Notes under the pieces: model-generated | Told to the model about the DNA's origin: nothing | Seen by the model: only the letters and a program-made list of their open reading frames with translations | The model's database searches: none | Assembly: GCA_947383695.1 (NCBI GenBank) | Contig: OX376642.1 | Coordinates: forward strand, 558,001-622,000 | Source: Actinomycetes bacterium | GTDB lineage: Bacteria > Actinomycetota > Actinomycetes > Nanopelagicales > Nanopelagicaceae | Direction: 5' to 3' | Length of the DNA: 64,000 bases | Made by a program: the position numbers and the translations under genes | Shown here: positions 1 through 9,038 of the stretch, one piece after another | Position numbering within the stretch: the first letter of the stretch is position 1 | How the letters are laid out: each line of letters begins with the position of its first letter

Positions 1-1
1 T

Positions 2-661
2 GAAATCATGACGAAGAACCTTTCCTCTAACTCTCATGAACCGATACTCGGTGAAGCCACAACAACGATCATGGTTGTTGGGGTTAATGGCACCGGTAAA
101 ACAACTTCAGTTGCAAAGTTAGCTTCGTATTACAAGCGCAGCGGAAAAAGCGTAGTGCTTGCAGCAGGTGACACCTTTAGAGCAGCAGCGGTTGATCAAT
201 TAAAGACGTGGGGAGATCGAATCGGAGTTGCGGTTGTTTCTGGAAAAGAAAATGGAGATCCAGCATCTGTTGCATTTGATGGAGCGAAAAGTGCTCAAGA
301 TTCTAAAAGTGATATTTTCATCATCGATACAGCAGGTCGTTTGCACAATAAGAGTGATTTGATGGCTGAGCTTTCAAAGGTAAAGCGGGTTGTTGAAAAG
401 GTTTCACCCATTAATGAAGTCCTGTTGGTAATTGATGCAACAACGGGTCAAAATGGATTACAACAGGCAAAGATCTTTACTGAAAGTGTTGAAGTAACAG
501 GAATTGTCTTAACCAAGTTAGATGGAAGTGCTAAGGGCGGGGTAGCTCTAGCGATCGAGGCTGAACTCGGGATTCCAATCAAATGGGTCGGAACAGGGGA
601 GTCCGAGGGGGATTTTGCTCCCTTTGAGGCTCAGAGCTATATCAAGGGGCTGCTGGCGTAA
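2..661 (+). CDS. ftsY: Signal recognition particle receptor FtsY (5' truncated)
   Basis: This is the GTPase (NG) part of the SRP receptor, which docks SRP-ribosome complexes at the membrane. Counting from the first in-window Met (position 8), the P-loop GVNGTGKTT is at residues 25-33, followed by DTFRAAA, the DTAGR G3 motif and TKLDGSAKGG (G4). The frame stays open to the left edge and the N-domain helices are missing, so the Met at 8 is internal and the gene begins outside the window. Its relative ffh lies 4 kb downstream, with amtB-glnK-glnD between; the same bracketing is known from Streptomyces. Confidence 0.96.
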   Translation, partial: EIMTKNLSSNSHEPILGEATTTIMVVGVNGTGKTTSVAKLASYYKRSGKSVVLAAGDTFRAAAVDQLKTWGDRIGVAVVSGKENGDPASVAFDGAKSAQDSKSDIFIIDTAGRLHNKSDLMAELSKVKRVVEKVSPINEVLLVIDATTGQNGLQQAKIFTESVEVTGIVLTKLDGSAKGGVALAIEAELGIPIKWVGTGESEGDFAPFEAQSYIKGLLA

Positions 662-668
662 CCCAGAT

Positions 669-737
669 GTAACACAACACCTCTTTTTGTCACCAACCTG
701 AAATCAAGTGAGCCCTTCTTTGTAACTGGGGTTAGAG
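669..737 (+). promoter_or_regulatory. Possible GlnR-like sites upstream of amtB
   Basis: The leader before amtB contains GTCAC (689-693), six bases, then GAAAT (700-704), which fits the actinobacterial GlnR half-box gTnAc-n6-GaAAc except for the last base. A further GTAAC (722-726) lies in the same 11-bp phase, but the intermediate site (711-715) does not match. GTAAC at 669-673 is out of phase. The location suits nitrogen control of amtB-glnK-glnD; the match is partial and no regulator gene is in the window. Confidence 0.3.
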
Positions 738-793
738 AAGGTTTGGCCATCTCAAAGGCGAGAAATTTCTCGACACAAATTAGGTGGTCTTTC

Positions 794-2083
794 ATGGAGA
801 AAGTAGTTTTAGATGCAGGCGATACCGCTTGGATGTTAATTAGTACGGGTCTCGTTGTTCTTATGATTCCGGGACTTGCACTGTTTTATGGTGGCATGGT
901 TCGCGTAAAGAGCGTTCTTAATATGATGATGATGTCATTTGGTGCGCTAGCAATTGTTTTTGTTCTATGGATTGCATTTGGTTTCTCAATGGTCTTTGGC
1001 GATTCAGTGGGTGGAAAAGGTCTAATTGGAGACATCAGTCAATTTACATTTTTGAGTGGACTCGATAACCCAACTGCATTAATCGGAACTATTCCGGCTG
1101 CGGTATTTATCGCTTTCCAAGGAATCTTTGCTGCAATTACAGTTGCATTGATTTCTGGTTCGATCGCAGATCGTGCGAAGTTTGGTGCATGGATGGTATT
1201 TGCAGGTATCTGGGCAACGCTTGTGTACTTCCCAGTTGCTCACTGGGTATTTGCCTTCGATGACTTTGTCGCAAAGACAGGTGGTTGGATTGCAAATGAT
1301 CTTGGTGCGCTCGACTTTGCAGGTGGTACCGCGGTACATATCAACGCAGGTGCAGCAGGTTTAGCACTTGCTCTTATTTTAGGAAAGCGTGTTGGCTTCG
1401 GAAAGATTCCAATGCGTCCGCATAGCTTGCCTTTGGTGATGCTAGGTGCTGCTCTCTTGTGGTTTGGCTGGTTTGGCTTCAACGCTGGTTCTGCAGTTGC
1501 ATCAAATGGAACAGCAGGTCTAGCACTTCTTAACACAATCGGTGCAACAACAGCTGCATTACTTTCTTGGTTGCTTGTTGAGAAAATTCGCGATGGTCAC
1601 GCAACAAGCCTTGGTGCGGCATCAGGTGTAGTTGCAGGTTTAGTTGCGATTACTCCAGCGTGTGCCGCTGTTAATGCAAGCGGTGCTTTGATTATTGGCG
1701 CTGTAGCTGGTGCGCTCTGTGCACTTTCAGTGGGCCTCAAGTTCAAGCTTGGATATGACGACTCTCTTGATGTTGTTGCAGTTCACCTTGTTGGCGGAAT
1801 CGTCGGAACAATCATGATCGGTTTTGTCGGCGTAGATGTTGGTCTATTCAATGGTGGCGGGACAGAGCAGCTTGTTAAGCAGGCAATTGGTGCGGGTGCG
1901 GTTCTTGCGTACTCCTTTATCGCAACATTAATCATTGGCAAGATTGTGGATCTGACAATCGGATTCAGAATTACCAATGATCAAGAGCTTGCAGGCATTG
2001 ACGTAGCGATTCATGCTGAACGTGCATACGAGCTAACAGATAACAGCCAGGGCAGCGTCCTTGGATTCTCGAAGGGGGCATAA
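794..2083 (+). CDS. amtB: Ammonium transporter AmtB
   Basis: This is a 429-aa ammonium/methylammonium channel of the Amt/Rh family with about eleven hydrophobic membrane segments. Family signatures include the N-terminal LFYGGMVR stretch, the FQGIFAAITVALISG segment, the HINAGAAGLALAL histidine-bearing helix and a late VHLVGGIVG helix with the second pore histidine. A TTG start at 743 is possible, but ATG at 794 is preceded by AGGTGG at good spacing and gives the usual N-terminus. glnK follows after three bases and glnD after that, so the three are probably cotranscribed, with GlnK able to plug AmtB when nitrogen is plentiful. Confidence 0.96.
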   Translation: MEKVVLDAGDTAWMLISTGLVVLMIPGLALFYGGMVRVKSVLNMMMMSFGALAIVFVLWIAFGFSMVFGDSVGGKGLIGDISQFTFLSGLDNPTALIGTIPAAVFIAFQGIFAAITVALISGSIADRAKFGAWMVFAGIWATLVYFPVAHWVFAFDDFVAKTGGWIANDLGALDFAGGTAVHINAGAAGLALALILGKRVGFGKIPMRPHSLPLVMLGAALLWFGWFGFNAGSAVASNGTAGLALLNTIGATTAALLSWLLVEKIRDGHATSLGAASGVVAGLVAITPACAAVNASGALIIGAVAGALCALSVGLKFKLGYDDSLDVVAVHLVGGIVGTIMIGFVGVDVGLFNGGGTEQLVKQAIGAGAVLAYSFIATLIIGKIVDLTIGFRITNDQELAGIDVAIHAERAYELTDNSQGSVLGFSKGA

Positions 2084-2425
<342 letters not shown>

Positions 2426-2435
2426 ACTTACTCCT

Positions 2436-4712
2436 ATGAGTACCCGTGAGAGACGAGATCGATCGAACGAGAGCGATCGATTTCTATCTCAACTGTTTCA
2501 CAAAGCTATCCAAGACCTTGGTGAAGCAGAACTGGGTAAGGAGATAGCACTCGCCGCGGTCGGAGGATACGGTCGCGGCGAGTTATCTCCCGGTTCAGAT
2601 TTAGATATTTTATTTATTCACTCCGGAAGAGTTTCATCGGAAAAGCTCAAAGCACTTGTCAACGAGGTGCTGTACCCATTGTGGGATACCAAGAGCGTGG
2701 ATCATTCAGTAAGAACCCGCAGCGAAACCAGAGATGCCGCAACATCTGATTTACGGGTAGCGACGGGTTTATTAGATATTCGATTGATTACGGGCAACGC
2801 CGATCTTGTTGCCAATGTTCAAAGTGATGCTTTGGAGCTCTGGCGTAAAAATGCTCAAGAGAATTTGCAAGATTTACACAAGAGTCTGCAGGAGCGTCAC
2901 ACACGTGCAGGCGAATTAGCGTACTTATTAGAGCCAGATCTAAAAGAGGCTCGTGGAGGTTTGCGAGATATTCAAGCGCTACGGGCAATCGCTCTATCTG
3001 GAGCGGTAACTGTTCCGCTAGAGAAAATCAGTTGGGCTGAATCAACATTAAACAATGTGCGCGAGTCCTTACATATCGCCAGTGGTCGTGGAAAAGATCG
3101 CTTGTTGTTTCAAGAGCAGGACAAGGTTGCGCAGCTTCTGAAGTACGCCGATGCAGATGCAATGATGGGCGATGTCGCACGTGCTGCCCGTTCTGTAGAT
3201 TATTTGCTGGATTACACCTGGCACACACTGGAACATAAGGGCAAAGATGGCCTGGGACGCATTCTTAAACGTCCTCGTGTTGCAACAGTTGCTAAAAATG
3301 TGAGCGCCTCAAATCGAGAGATCGTTATAGATCCTTTTACCTCATTAAATGATGATCCAGTAGTTGGTTTAAGAGCTGCCGCAACAGCTGCGCAACTTGG
3401 TTTGCCGCTTTCGCTTGATACCTGCACTGAATTATCAGAAGCCCTTAAAAAAGGTGAAGGAGTGCTCAGCAATCCGTGGCCACGTGAAGCCCGCGAACTG
3501 TTAATAACATTAATCGGTGCAGGCGAGGCGATGGTGGGTATCTTTGAGATTTTGGATCAAGAGGAGATCATCTTTCATTGGATTCCCGAATGGATGAGCG
3601 TTAGATCTCTCCCACAGCGCAATGCGTTACACCGTCACACTGTGGATCGACACATGGTCGAGACCGCGGTTCATGCCGCTGCCTTAACTCGAAAGGTTCA
3701 GCGCCCCGACTTACTGTTGTTTGCCGCACTCTTTCACGATATCGGCAAAGGTACCCAAGAGGATCACTCAGAGCGAGGCGTTCGTTTAATTGAACCCATC
3801 GCCCAGCGCATTGGATTTGATGCAAAAGATATTGAGGTTCTGAAGAATTTAGTGCTGCATCATCTTTTGTTGTCATCGACTGCAACCCGACGCGACTTAG
3901 ATGACCCAGCCACAATTGCATCTGTTGTTTCAGTGATTCCCGATGTTAATACCTTAGAACTGCTTCACGCTTTAAGTATCGCCGATGGCGAAGCCACAGG
4001 AAGTGCCGGATGGAGCGAGTGGAAAGCAACCCTGGTTAATGATTTAGTTCAAAGAGTTAAGGGGGCGATGGCAGGTGCTGAAGTTGCTCAACAACCAGAA
4101 GTCAGCCTAGAACAGATCGCTCAAGCAGAAAAAGGCGTCTTGCGGGTCACCTTGGAAGAACATTCCAGTGGGTACGCGGTCGAAGTTATTTCTCCTGATA
4201 AGCCTGGACTGCTTTCTATTGTTGCCGGAGTATTCAATATTTCACGATTAGATGTTAAATCCGCTCGTACTAAAACACTTGGAAATTCAGCGGTGATGTA
4301 TTGGATCGTGACACCTGAACCACATGCACCAGAGATCACCGATACAAAACTGCATGAATTGATCGCTGCAGCACTTGTTGACTCTAAAGATGTTGAGGAA
4401 AAACTCTTTGCACGGGCAGCGGCCTACGCATCTATTCCTACAATCCCAGTTCCAGACCCTGAGGTTGAGATCTTTACCGATGCGGCAACCGATGCAACGG
4501 TTATTGAAGTCCGCAGTCATGACAGACCTGGACTGCTCTTTAGAATTGGTGCGGCAATCACACAATCAAAGATTGATATTCGATCAGCCATTGTTACTAC
4601 CCTTGGTGCTGAGGCGATTGATACCTTGTATGTCACAGAATTAACGGGTGGACCACTTTCAACCGAGCGTGCCAATGAGGTCGCTTCGCATCTTAAGCAG
4701 GCCTTGAAGTAG
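2436..4712 (+). CDS. glnD: PII nucleotidyltransferase GlnD
   Basis: A 758-aa bifunctional enzyme that modifies and demodifies PII according to glutamine level. The nucleotidyltransferase motif GGYGRGELSPGSDLD is at about residues 43-57, with Asp55 and Asp57 as metal ligands. An HD hydrolase domain follows, with His-Asp of FHDIGKG near 433-434. Two C-terminal ACT domains (about 580-650 and 690-758) would sense glutamine. It lies directly after glnK. A TAGACT hexamer overlapping the glnK stop and ending seven bases before the ATG could give an extra internal leaderless transcript. Confidence 0.95.
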   Translation: MSTRERRDRSNESDRFLSQLFHKAIQDLGEAELGKEIALAAVGGYGRGELSPGSDLDILFIHSGRVSSEKLKALVNEVLYPLWDTKSVDHSVRTRSETRDAATSDLRVATGLLDIRLITGNADLVANVQSDALELWRKNAQENLQDLHKSLQERHTRAGELAYLLEPDLKEARGGLRDIQALRAIALSGAVTVPLEKISWAESTLNNVRESLHIASGRGKDRLLFQEQDKVAQLLKYADADAMMGDVARAARSVDYLLDYTWHTLEHKGKDGLGRILKRPRVATVAKNVSASNREIVIDPFTSLNDDPVVGLRAAATAAQLGLPLSLDTCTELSEALKKGEGVLSNPWPREARELLITLIGAGEAMVGIFEILDQEEIIFHWIPEWMSVRSLPQRNALHRHTVDRHMVETAVHAAALTRKVQRPDLLLFAALFHDIGKGTQEDHSERGVRLIEPIAQRIGFDAKDIEVLKNLVLHHLLLSSTATRRDLDDPATIASVVSVIPDVNTLELLHALSIADGEATGSAGWSEWKATLVNDLVQRVKGAMAGAEVAQQPEVSLEQIAQAEKGVLRVTLEEHSSGYAVEVISPDKPGLLSIVAGVFNISRLDVKSARTKTLGNSAVMYWIVTPEPHAPEITDTKLHELIAAALVDSKDVEEKLFARAAAYASIPTIPVPDPEVEIFTDAATDATVIEVRSHDRPGLLFRIGAAITQSKIDIRSAIVTTLGAEAIDTLYVTELTGGPLSTERANEVASHLKQALK

Positions 4713-4724
4713 TCTTCCCTCCTT

Positions 4725-6161
4725 ATGTTTGAATCACTTACCTCGCGATTTAGTGGGGCTTTCTCCTCGCTGCGCTCTAAGGGAAAGATATCTACCTCAG
4801 ATATTGAATCTACCTGCCAAGAGATTCGTCAGGCATTACTTGAATCCGATGTAGCACTTTCCGTTGTAGAAAATTTCATCGCCGATATTCGTCAGAAATC
4901 TCTTGATGCGCTTCCAACTCTGCAATCTGGAACCAATCAAGCTAACGCAATTTTTGAGATCGTTAATGCATCCTTGATCGAAATTCTTGGGGGACAGGCA
5001 CGCAGAGTTCGTTTTGCTAAAAATCCTCCAACGGTGATCATGCTGGCAGGTTTGCAAGGTGCTGGTAAGACAACCTTGGCTGGAAAGCTTGCGAAGTTTT
5101 ACGCAGATCAAGGAAACACACCATTATTAGTTGCATCTGATTTACAACGCCCTAACGCGGTAACCCAACTGCAGGTAGTTGGTGAATCAGTTAATGTTCC
5201 CGTTTTTGCACCTGAACCCGGTAACGGCCAAGGCAATCCGGTAAAAGTTGCCAAAGATGGTATTGAATTTGCAAAATCAAAGTTGTACAACATGGTCATC
5301 GTCGATACCGCAGGTCGCTTAGGTGTTGATGAAGATTTAATGAAGCAAGCATCTGATATCCGTGATGCTATTAATCCAGATGAGATCTTATTTGTCGTCG
5401 ATGCGATGATCGGACAAGATGCCGTCAGAACATCGCAAGCCTTTTTGGATGGCGTGGGCTTTGATGGTGTTGTACTAACAAAGCTAGATGGTGATGCACG
5501 TGGTGGCGCGGCGCTATCAATCGCTTCGATGACCAAGCGTCCAATCATGTTTGCTTCAACTGGTGAAAAACTTCATGAGTTCGACATCTTCTATCCAGAG
5601 CGCATGGCATCTCGCATCTTGGGTCTTGGCGATGTTGCAACACTTGCCGAACAAGCCAAGAAAGCCTTTGATACCGATACCTCTGCAAAACTTGAAGCAA
5701 AGTTTGCTAGCGGTGAAGATTTCACCTTGGAAGATTTCTTGGAACAACTTCAGGCGATGTCCAAGATGGGCAACATGTCTAAGTTGCTTGGAATGCTTCC
5801 TGGCGCAGGACAAATGAAGAAGCAGATTGAAAACTTTGATGAGGGCGAGATTGTTCGTACAAAGGCGATCGTTCAATCGATGACTCCAACAGAGCGTCGC
5901 GATCCTAAGGTTCTCAATGGCTCTCGGCGAGCGCGCATTGCACTGGGTTCAGGTCGCAAGGTTTCCGATGTCAATAATTTGGTAGATCGATTCACCGCAG
6001 CGCAAAAGATGATGAAGCAGGTTCGCAATGGTGGGATGCCAGCTGGTATGCCACCCGGAATGGGAATGCCAGCCATGCCAAAGCTCAATGCGCCGGTCAA
6101 TAAGAAGAAGAAATCCAAATCTGGAAACCCCGCCAAGCGAGCCCAGGAAGAGGGGCAGTAG
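4725..6161 (+). CDS. ffh: Signal recognition particle protein Ffh (SRP54)
   Basis: This 478-aa GTPase binds 4.5S RNA and signal peptides on ribosomes and docks with FtsY. The helical N-domain is followed by the P-loop GLQGAGKTT at about 108-116, DTAGR near 193 and TKLDGDARGG near 252. The M domain covers about 300-435 (MSKMGNMSKLLGMLPG and the RRDPKVLNGSRRARIA RNA-binding region). The tail is rich in Met, Pro and Lys. It starts 12 bases after glnD, so read-through from that operon is likely. No SRP RNA gene is evident here. Confidence 0.97.
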   Translation: MFESLTSRFSGAFSSLRSKGKISTSDIESTCQEIRQALLESDVALSVVENFIADIRQKSLDALPTLQSGTNQANAIFEIVNASLIEILGGQARRVRFAKNPPTVIMLAGLQGAGKTTLAGKLAKFYADQGNTPLLVASDLQRPNAVTQLQVVGESVNVPVFAPEPGNGQGNPVKVAKDGIEFAKSKLYNMVIVDTAGRLGVDEDLMKQASDIRDAINPDEILFVVDAMIGQDAVRTSQAFLDGVGFDGVVLTKLDGDARGGAALSIASMTKRPIMFASTGEKLHEFDIFYPERMASRILGLGDVATLAEQAKKAFDTDTSAKLEAKFASGEDFTLEDFLEQLQAMSKMGNMSKLLGMLPGAGQMKKQIENFDEGEIVRTKAIVQSMTPTERRDPKVLNGSRRARIALGSGRKVSDVNNLVDRFTAAQKMMKQVRNGGMPAGMPPGMGMPAMPKLNAPVNKKKKSKSGNPAKRAQEEGQ

Positions 6162-6321
6162 CCCTCGATTTCGCATCTGGGGGCTTAAATGGCAGAATTG
6201 GGAACCTGTTGAAGGGGCCCTCTACCCCCAGCAACATCCACAATTCGATAGTCATATGAATTGATCGCGCACCCCGCTGCGGTCGATACGCATGACACAC
6301 ATTTACAGGAGTACAACTTTC

Positions 6322-6882
6322 TTGGCTACAAAAATTCGTTTAATGCGCATGGGCAAAATCCGCACACCATTTTTCCGCGTTGTAGTTACAGACTCACGCA
6401 AGGCACGTAATGGTCTATCAATCGAAGAGATTGGTCGCTACGTACCAGGACAAGAGCCATCACTTATCGAGATCAACTCAGAGCGTGCTCTGTACTGGCT
6501 CGGCGTTGGTGCACAACCATCTGAAGCTGTAGAGGCTTTGCTGAAGGTGACTGGCGATTGGCAGAAGTACAAGGGTCTTCCTGGAACTGAAGGAACTCTT
6601 AAGGTTGCAGCTGTTAAGCCAGGAAAGATTGTTGCTTACGAAGCAGCGATGAAGGCTGCCGCTGCAGAACCTGCAGAAGGCGCAACAACATTGAAGAAGA
6701 AGGCACAGGAGAAGCTTGCAGCTAAGGCGAATCCGGTAGCAGAGGTTGTTGTTGAAGAAACTCCAGCTGTGTCCGAGCCAGAAGCTATCGCCGAGGTGGC
6801 AGAGGTTCCAGCTGCAGATGTGACTCCAGAAGTTGTGTCTGAAGTTGCTGAAACTCCAACTGAAGAAGCGGCTGCAGAGTAA
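6322..6882 (+). CDS. rpsP: 30S ribosomal protein S16
   Basis: S16 assembles early into the 30S body. The conserved core [20 protein letters not shown] begins at a TTG at 6322, preceded by AGGAG at 6307-6311; the in-frame ATG at 6292 would add ten residues unlike the family. At 186 aa it is longer than typical S16 (80-120 aa) because residues after about 115 form an Ala/Glu/Val/Pro-rich acidic tail. Mycobacterial S16 also carries a tail, but this one is extended. It heads the rpsP-khpA-rimM-trmD operon; the roughly 160 bases upstream have no gene and probably hold its promoter. Confidence 0.95.
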   Translation: MATKIRLMRMGKIRTPFFRVVVTDSRKARNGLSIEEIGRYVPGQEPSLIEINSERALYWLGVGAQPSEAVEALLKVTGDWQKYKGLPGTEGTLKVAAVKPGKIVAYEAAMKAAAAEPAEGATTLKKKAQEKLAAKANPVAEVVVEETPAVSEPEAIAEVAEVPAADVTPEVVSEVAETPTEEAAAE

Positions 6883-6884
6883 CA

Positions 6885-7124
6885 ATGATGGATGAAGCCC
6901 TAGAGCATTTGGTCAAGGGAATCGTCGATAACCCTGATGATGTCGTTGTGGCTGAAAAGAGCGGACGTCGCGGGACAACTTTAGAGGTGCGAGTTAACCC
7001 TGAAGATATCGGCAAGGTCATTGGTCGTAATGGTCGTACTGCAAAGGCACTTCGCACAGTTGTAAGTGCGCTCGCAGGACGCACAGTCCGCGTCGATCTC
7101 ATCGAGACCGACGAAGTTCGCTAA
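6885..7124 (+). CDS. khpA: RNA-binding KH-domain protein KhpA
   Basis: A 79-aa single-KH-domain protein of the KhpA/YlqC family, a small RNA binder that partners KhpB in several Gram-positive bacteria. The GxxG loop is visible as IGKVIGRNGRTAKALR at about residues 43-58. The gene starts two bases after rpsP with tandem ATG codons (6885 or 6888) and sits in the canonical place between rpsP and rimM. Confidence 0.93.
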   Translation: MMDEALEHLVKGIVDNPDDVVVAEKSGRRGTTLEVRVNPEDIGKVIGRNGRTAKALRTVVSALAGRTVRVDLIETDEVR

Positions 7125-7126
7125 CA

Positions 7127-7630
7127 ATGCGTTTGCTCGTGGGGCGAATTGGTCGCGCTCACGGAATTCTTGGTGAGGCGACGATAGAGGTTCGTACAGA
7201 TGAACCTGATCGTCGCTTTGCCATTGGTGCAACTGTTCAGACAGATACCCATGGAGATCTAAAGATCATCTCTGGACGTGTTCACAATGGAATTTTGTTA
7301 CTCGGCTTTGATGGAATTACAGATCGAAATGGCATCGAGAAGCTGCGAAACACGATGTTGTACGCAGATGTCGATATTAATGAGCCAAGCGATGTTGAAG
7401 ATGAGTATCACGTACTGCAGTTAATTGGATGCCAAGCTGTTCTAGAAAATGGCGATGTATTTGGCGAAGTAAGTGATGTCATTAATCTGCCAGGCCAAGA
7501 TCTATTGGCGATCAAGACAGCACATGGCGAGCAGCTAATTCCATTTGTACATCAATTAGTTCCAACGGTAGATATTGCAAATAAGAGGTTAGTTGTTATT
7601 CCGCCAGCCATTACGGGGGTTATGCAATGA
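7127..7630 (+). CDS. rimM: Ribosome maturation factor RimM
   Basis: A 167-aa 16S rRNA processing factor that binds S19 and assists maturation of the 30S head. The N-terminal RimM barrel starts RLLVGRIGRAHGILGEATIEVRT, and the C-terminal PRC-like barrel includes GEVSDVINLPGQDLLAI and a closing LIPFVHQLVPTVD segment. It starts two bases after khpA, and its stop overlaps the trmD start (ATGA), so translation of the two is probably coupled. Confidence 0.95.
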   Translation: MRLLVGRIGRAHGILGEATIEVRTDEPDRRFAIGATVQTDTHGDLKIISGRVHNGILLLGFDGITDRNGIEKLRNTMLYADVDINEPSDVEDEYHVLQLIGCQAVLENGDVFGEVSDVINLPGQDLLAIKTAHGEQLIPFVHQLVPTVDIANKRLVVIPPAITGVMQ

Positions 7631-8295
7631 GAATTGATGCCGTAACAATCTTTCCTGATTACTTTGCACCCTTAAAGTTGTCATTGCTTGGCAAGGCTCA
7701 AGAACAAGGGTTAGTTGAATTTGGTATTCATGATCTGCGCGCATTTTCTACAGATAACCACAACACAGTAGATGACACTCCTTATGGTGGCGGTGCTGGA
7801 ATGGTGATGCTTCCAGAAGTATGGGGCAAAGCGCTAGATCCAATAATGACCACGCAAACAGATTTGATCATTTTGACTCCAGCTGGAAAGAGATTTGATC
7901 AACCAATGGCAGCAAAATTTGCTGAGTCAGACCATCTTGTTTTTGCGTGCGGACGATACGAGGGTATTGATGATCGCGTGCGCCAACATTACGAGTCAAA
8001 GAACTTCAGAGTCCACGAAGTTTCAATTGGAGATTATGTCTTGGGCGGGGGAGAAGTTGCATCTCTTGTCATGATTGAAGCGATCACACGATTAATCCCA
8101 GGTGTTTTAGGAAACCCTGAATCATTAGCGGAGGAATCTCACAATGAAGAGGGATATCTTGAGTATCCAAACTTCACTAAACCTTCTGTTTGGCGAGAGC
8201 TCGAAGTTCCTGCCATTTTGCTCAGCGGAAATCATGGCGAGATAGCTAAGTGGCGCGCAGCCCAAGCAGCAGAGCGCGCAAAGAAGAATCTCTAA
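7627..8295 (+). CDS. trmD: tRNA (guanine-N1-)-methyltransferase TrmD
   Basis: This 222-aa SPOUT-class enzyme makes m1G37 in tRNAs with G36, preventing frameshifting. Visible signatures are DDTPYGGGAGMVM, FACGRYEGIDDRV and the knot motif SIGDYVLGGGE. It overlaps rimM by four bases. In most bacteria rplS (L19) follows trmD; here the next gene is an unrelated amidotransferase, so the usual operon is broken at this point. Confidence 0.96.
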   Translation: MRIDAVTIFPDYFAPLKLSLLGKAQEQGLVEFGIHDLRAFSTDNHNTVDDTPYGGGAGMVMLPEVWGKALDPIMTTQTDLIILTPAGKRFDQPMAAKFAESDHLVFACGRYEGIDDRVRQHYESKNFRVHEVSIGDYVLGGGEVASLVMIEAITRLIPGVLGNPESLAEESHNEEGYLEYPNFTKPSVWRELEVPAILLSGNHGEIAKWRAAQAAERAKKNL

Positions 8296-8303
8296 CCATC
8301 AAG

Positions 8304-8309
8304 TAGAGT
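8304..8309 (+). promoter_or_regulatory. Leaderless-type -10 hexamer TAGAGT
   Basis: TAGAGT ends six bases before the ATG at 8316 and there is no purine-rich ribosome-binding site between. This placement would put the transcript start at the start codon. No good -35 element is visible. Confidence 0.4.
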
Positions 8310-8315
8310 TGCCCT

Positions 8316-9038
8316 ATGTGCAGATTGCTAGCCTTTACTTCCCTCGAGCGTAAAAGCTTTTACGATGTCGTAGGTGCAGATTTTGAGAAGTTTGTCGCTC
8401 TTTCTGCCGAACACAAAGATGGCTGGGGCTTAGCCCATGATGGCGAAATCCTAAAAGATGTAAAGGCTGCAAAGGACTCTGACTCTCTAGCGCGAGCGAG
8501 CGTGGATACCATCACCGATGGTGCGCTATTGCATCTGCGCCTTGCTTCCAAGGGCATCACCATCAACATTGATAACAATCATCCATTCACACATGGCACA
8601 ACCACATTCATGCATAACGGAACGATTCGCCCTTCAGATACAGCAGAGCAGTTCATCAACGATAAATACAAGGAGTTAATCACTGGCACAACTGACAGCG
8701 AGAGATTCTTTTACGCTCTCTTGTCACAAGTTGATGAACTTGGCTTAGTTGATGGTGTTCGTGCAATCGTCAACAAAATTCGCTCAATAGCGGATTACTC
8801 TGCCTTAAACATCATGGTGCAGACCCCGGATACTTTAATTGCGGTGTGCGAGTTTAATGAGGAGAACAAGAGCGAATGGAGTGGTCCTGATCATTATGAG
8901 CTTCGCTTTACCAAGCGTGGTAATGACATCGTTGTTGCATCAACTGGTTGGGGCAATGGGGATTGGAATCATTTAGATAACCATCAAATGCTGATAGTTG
9001 ATCGTTCAACATTAGAGTATTCAATACAGCCTCTATGA
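8316..9038 (+). CDS. Class II glutamine amidotransferase family protein
   Basis: A 240-aa protein with an N-terminal nucleophile glutaminase fold. It begins MCRLLAFTS, so Cys2 would be the catalytic nucleophile after Met removal. [11 protein letters not shown] and a later [13 protein letters not shown] pair are typical of the YafJ/GATase type-2 family. No synthase domain is fused, so the ammonia acceptor is unknown. The stop overlaps the miaB start (ATGA). EgtC-type hercynine pathway function is possible but no other egt gene is nearby. Confidence 0.85.
   Translation: MCRLLAFTSLERKSFYDVVGADFEKFVALSAEHKDGWGLAHDGEILKDVKAAKDSDSLARASVDTITDGALLHLRLASKGITINIDNNHPFTHGTTTFMHNGTIRPSDTAEQFINDKYKELITGTTDSERFFYALLSQVDELGLVDGVRAIVNKIRSIADYSALNIMVQTPDTLIAVCEFNEENKSEWSGPDHYELRFTKRGNDIVVASTGWGNGDWNHLDNHQMLIVDRSTLEYSIQPL

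Noticed and set aside
5108-5548. 146-codon open frame antisense to ffh
   Set aside because: Third-position shadow of the strongly conserved GTPase domain; no start site signals.
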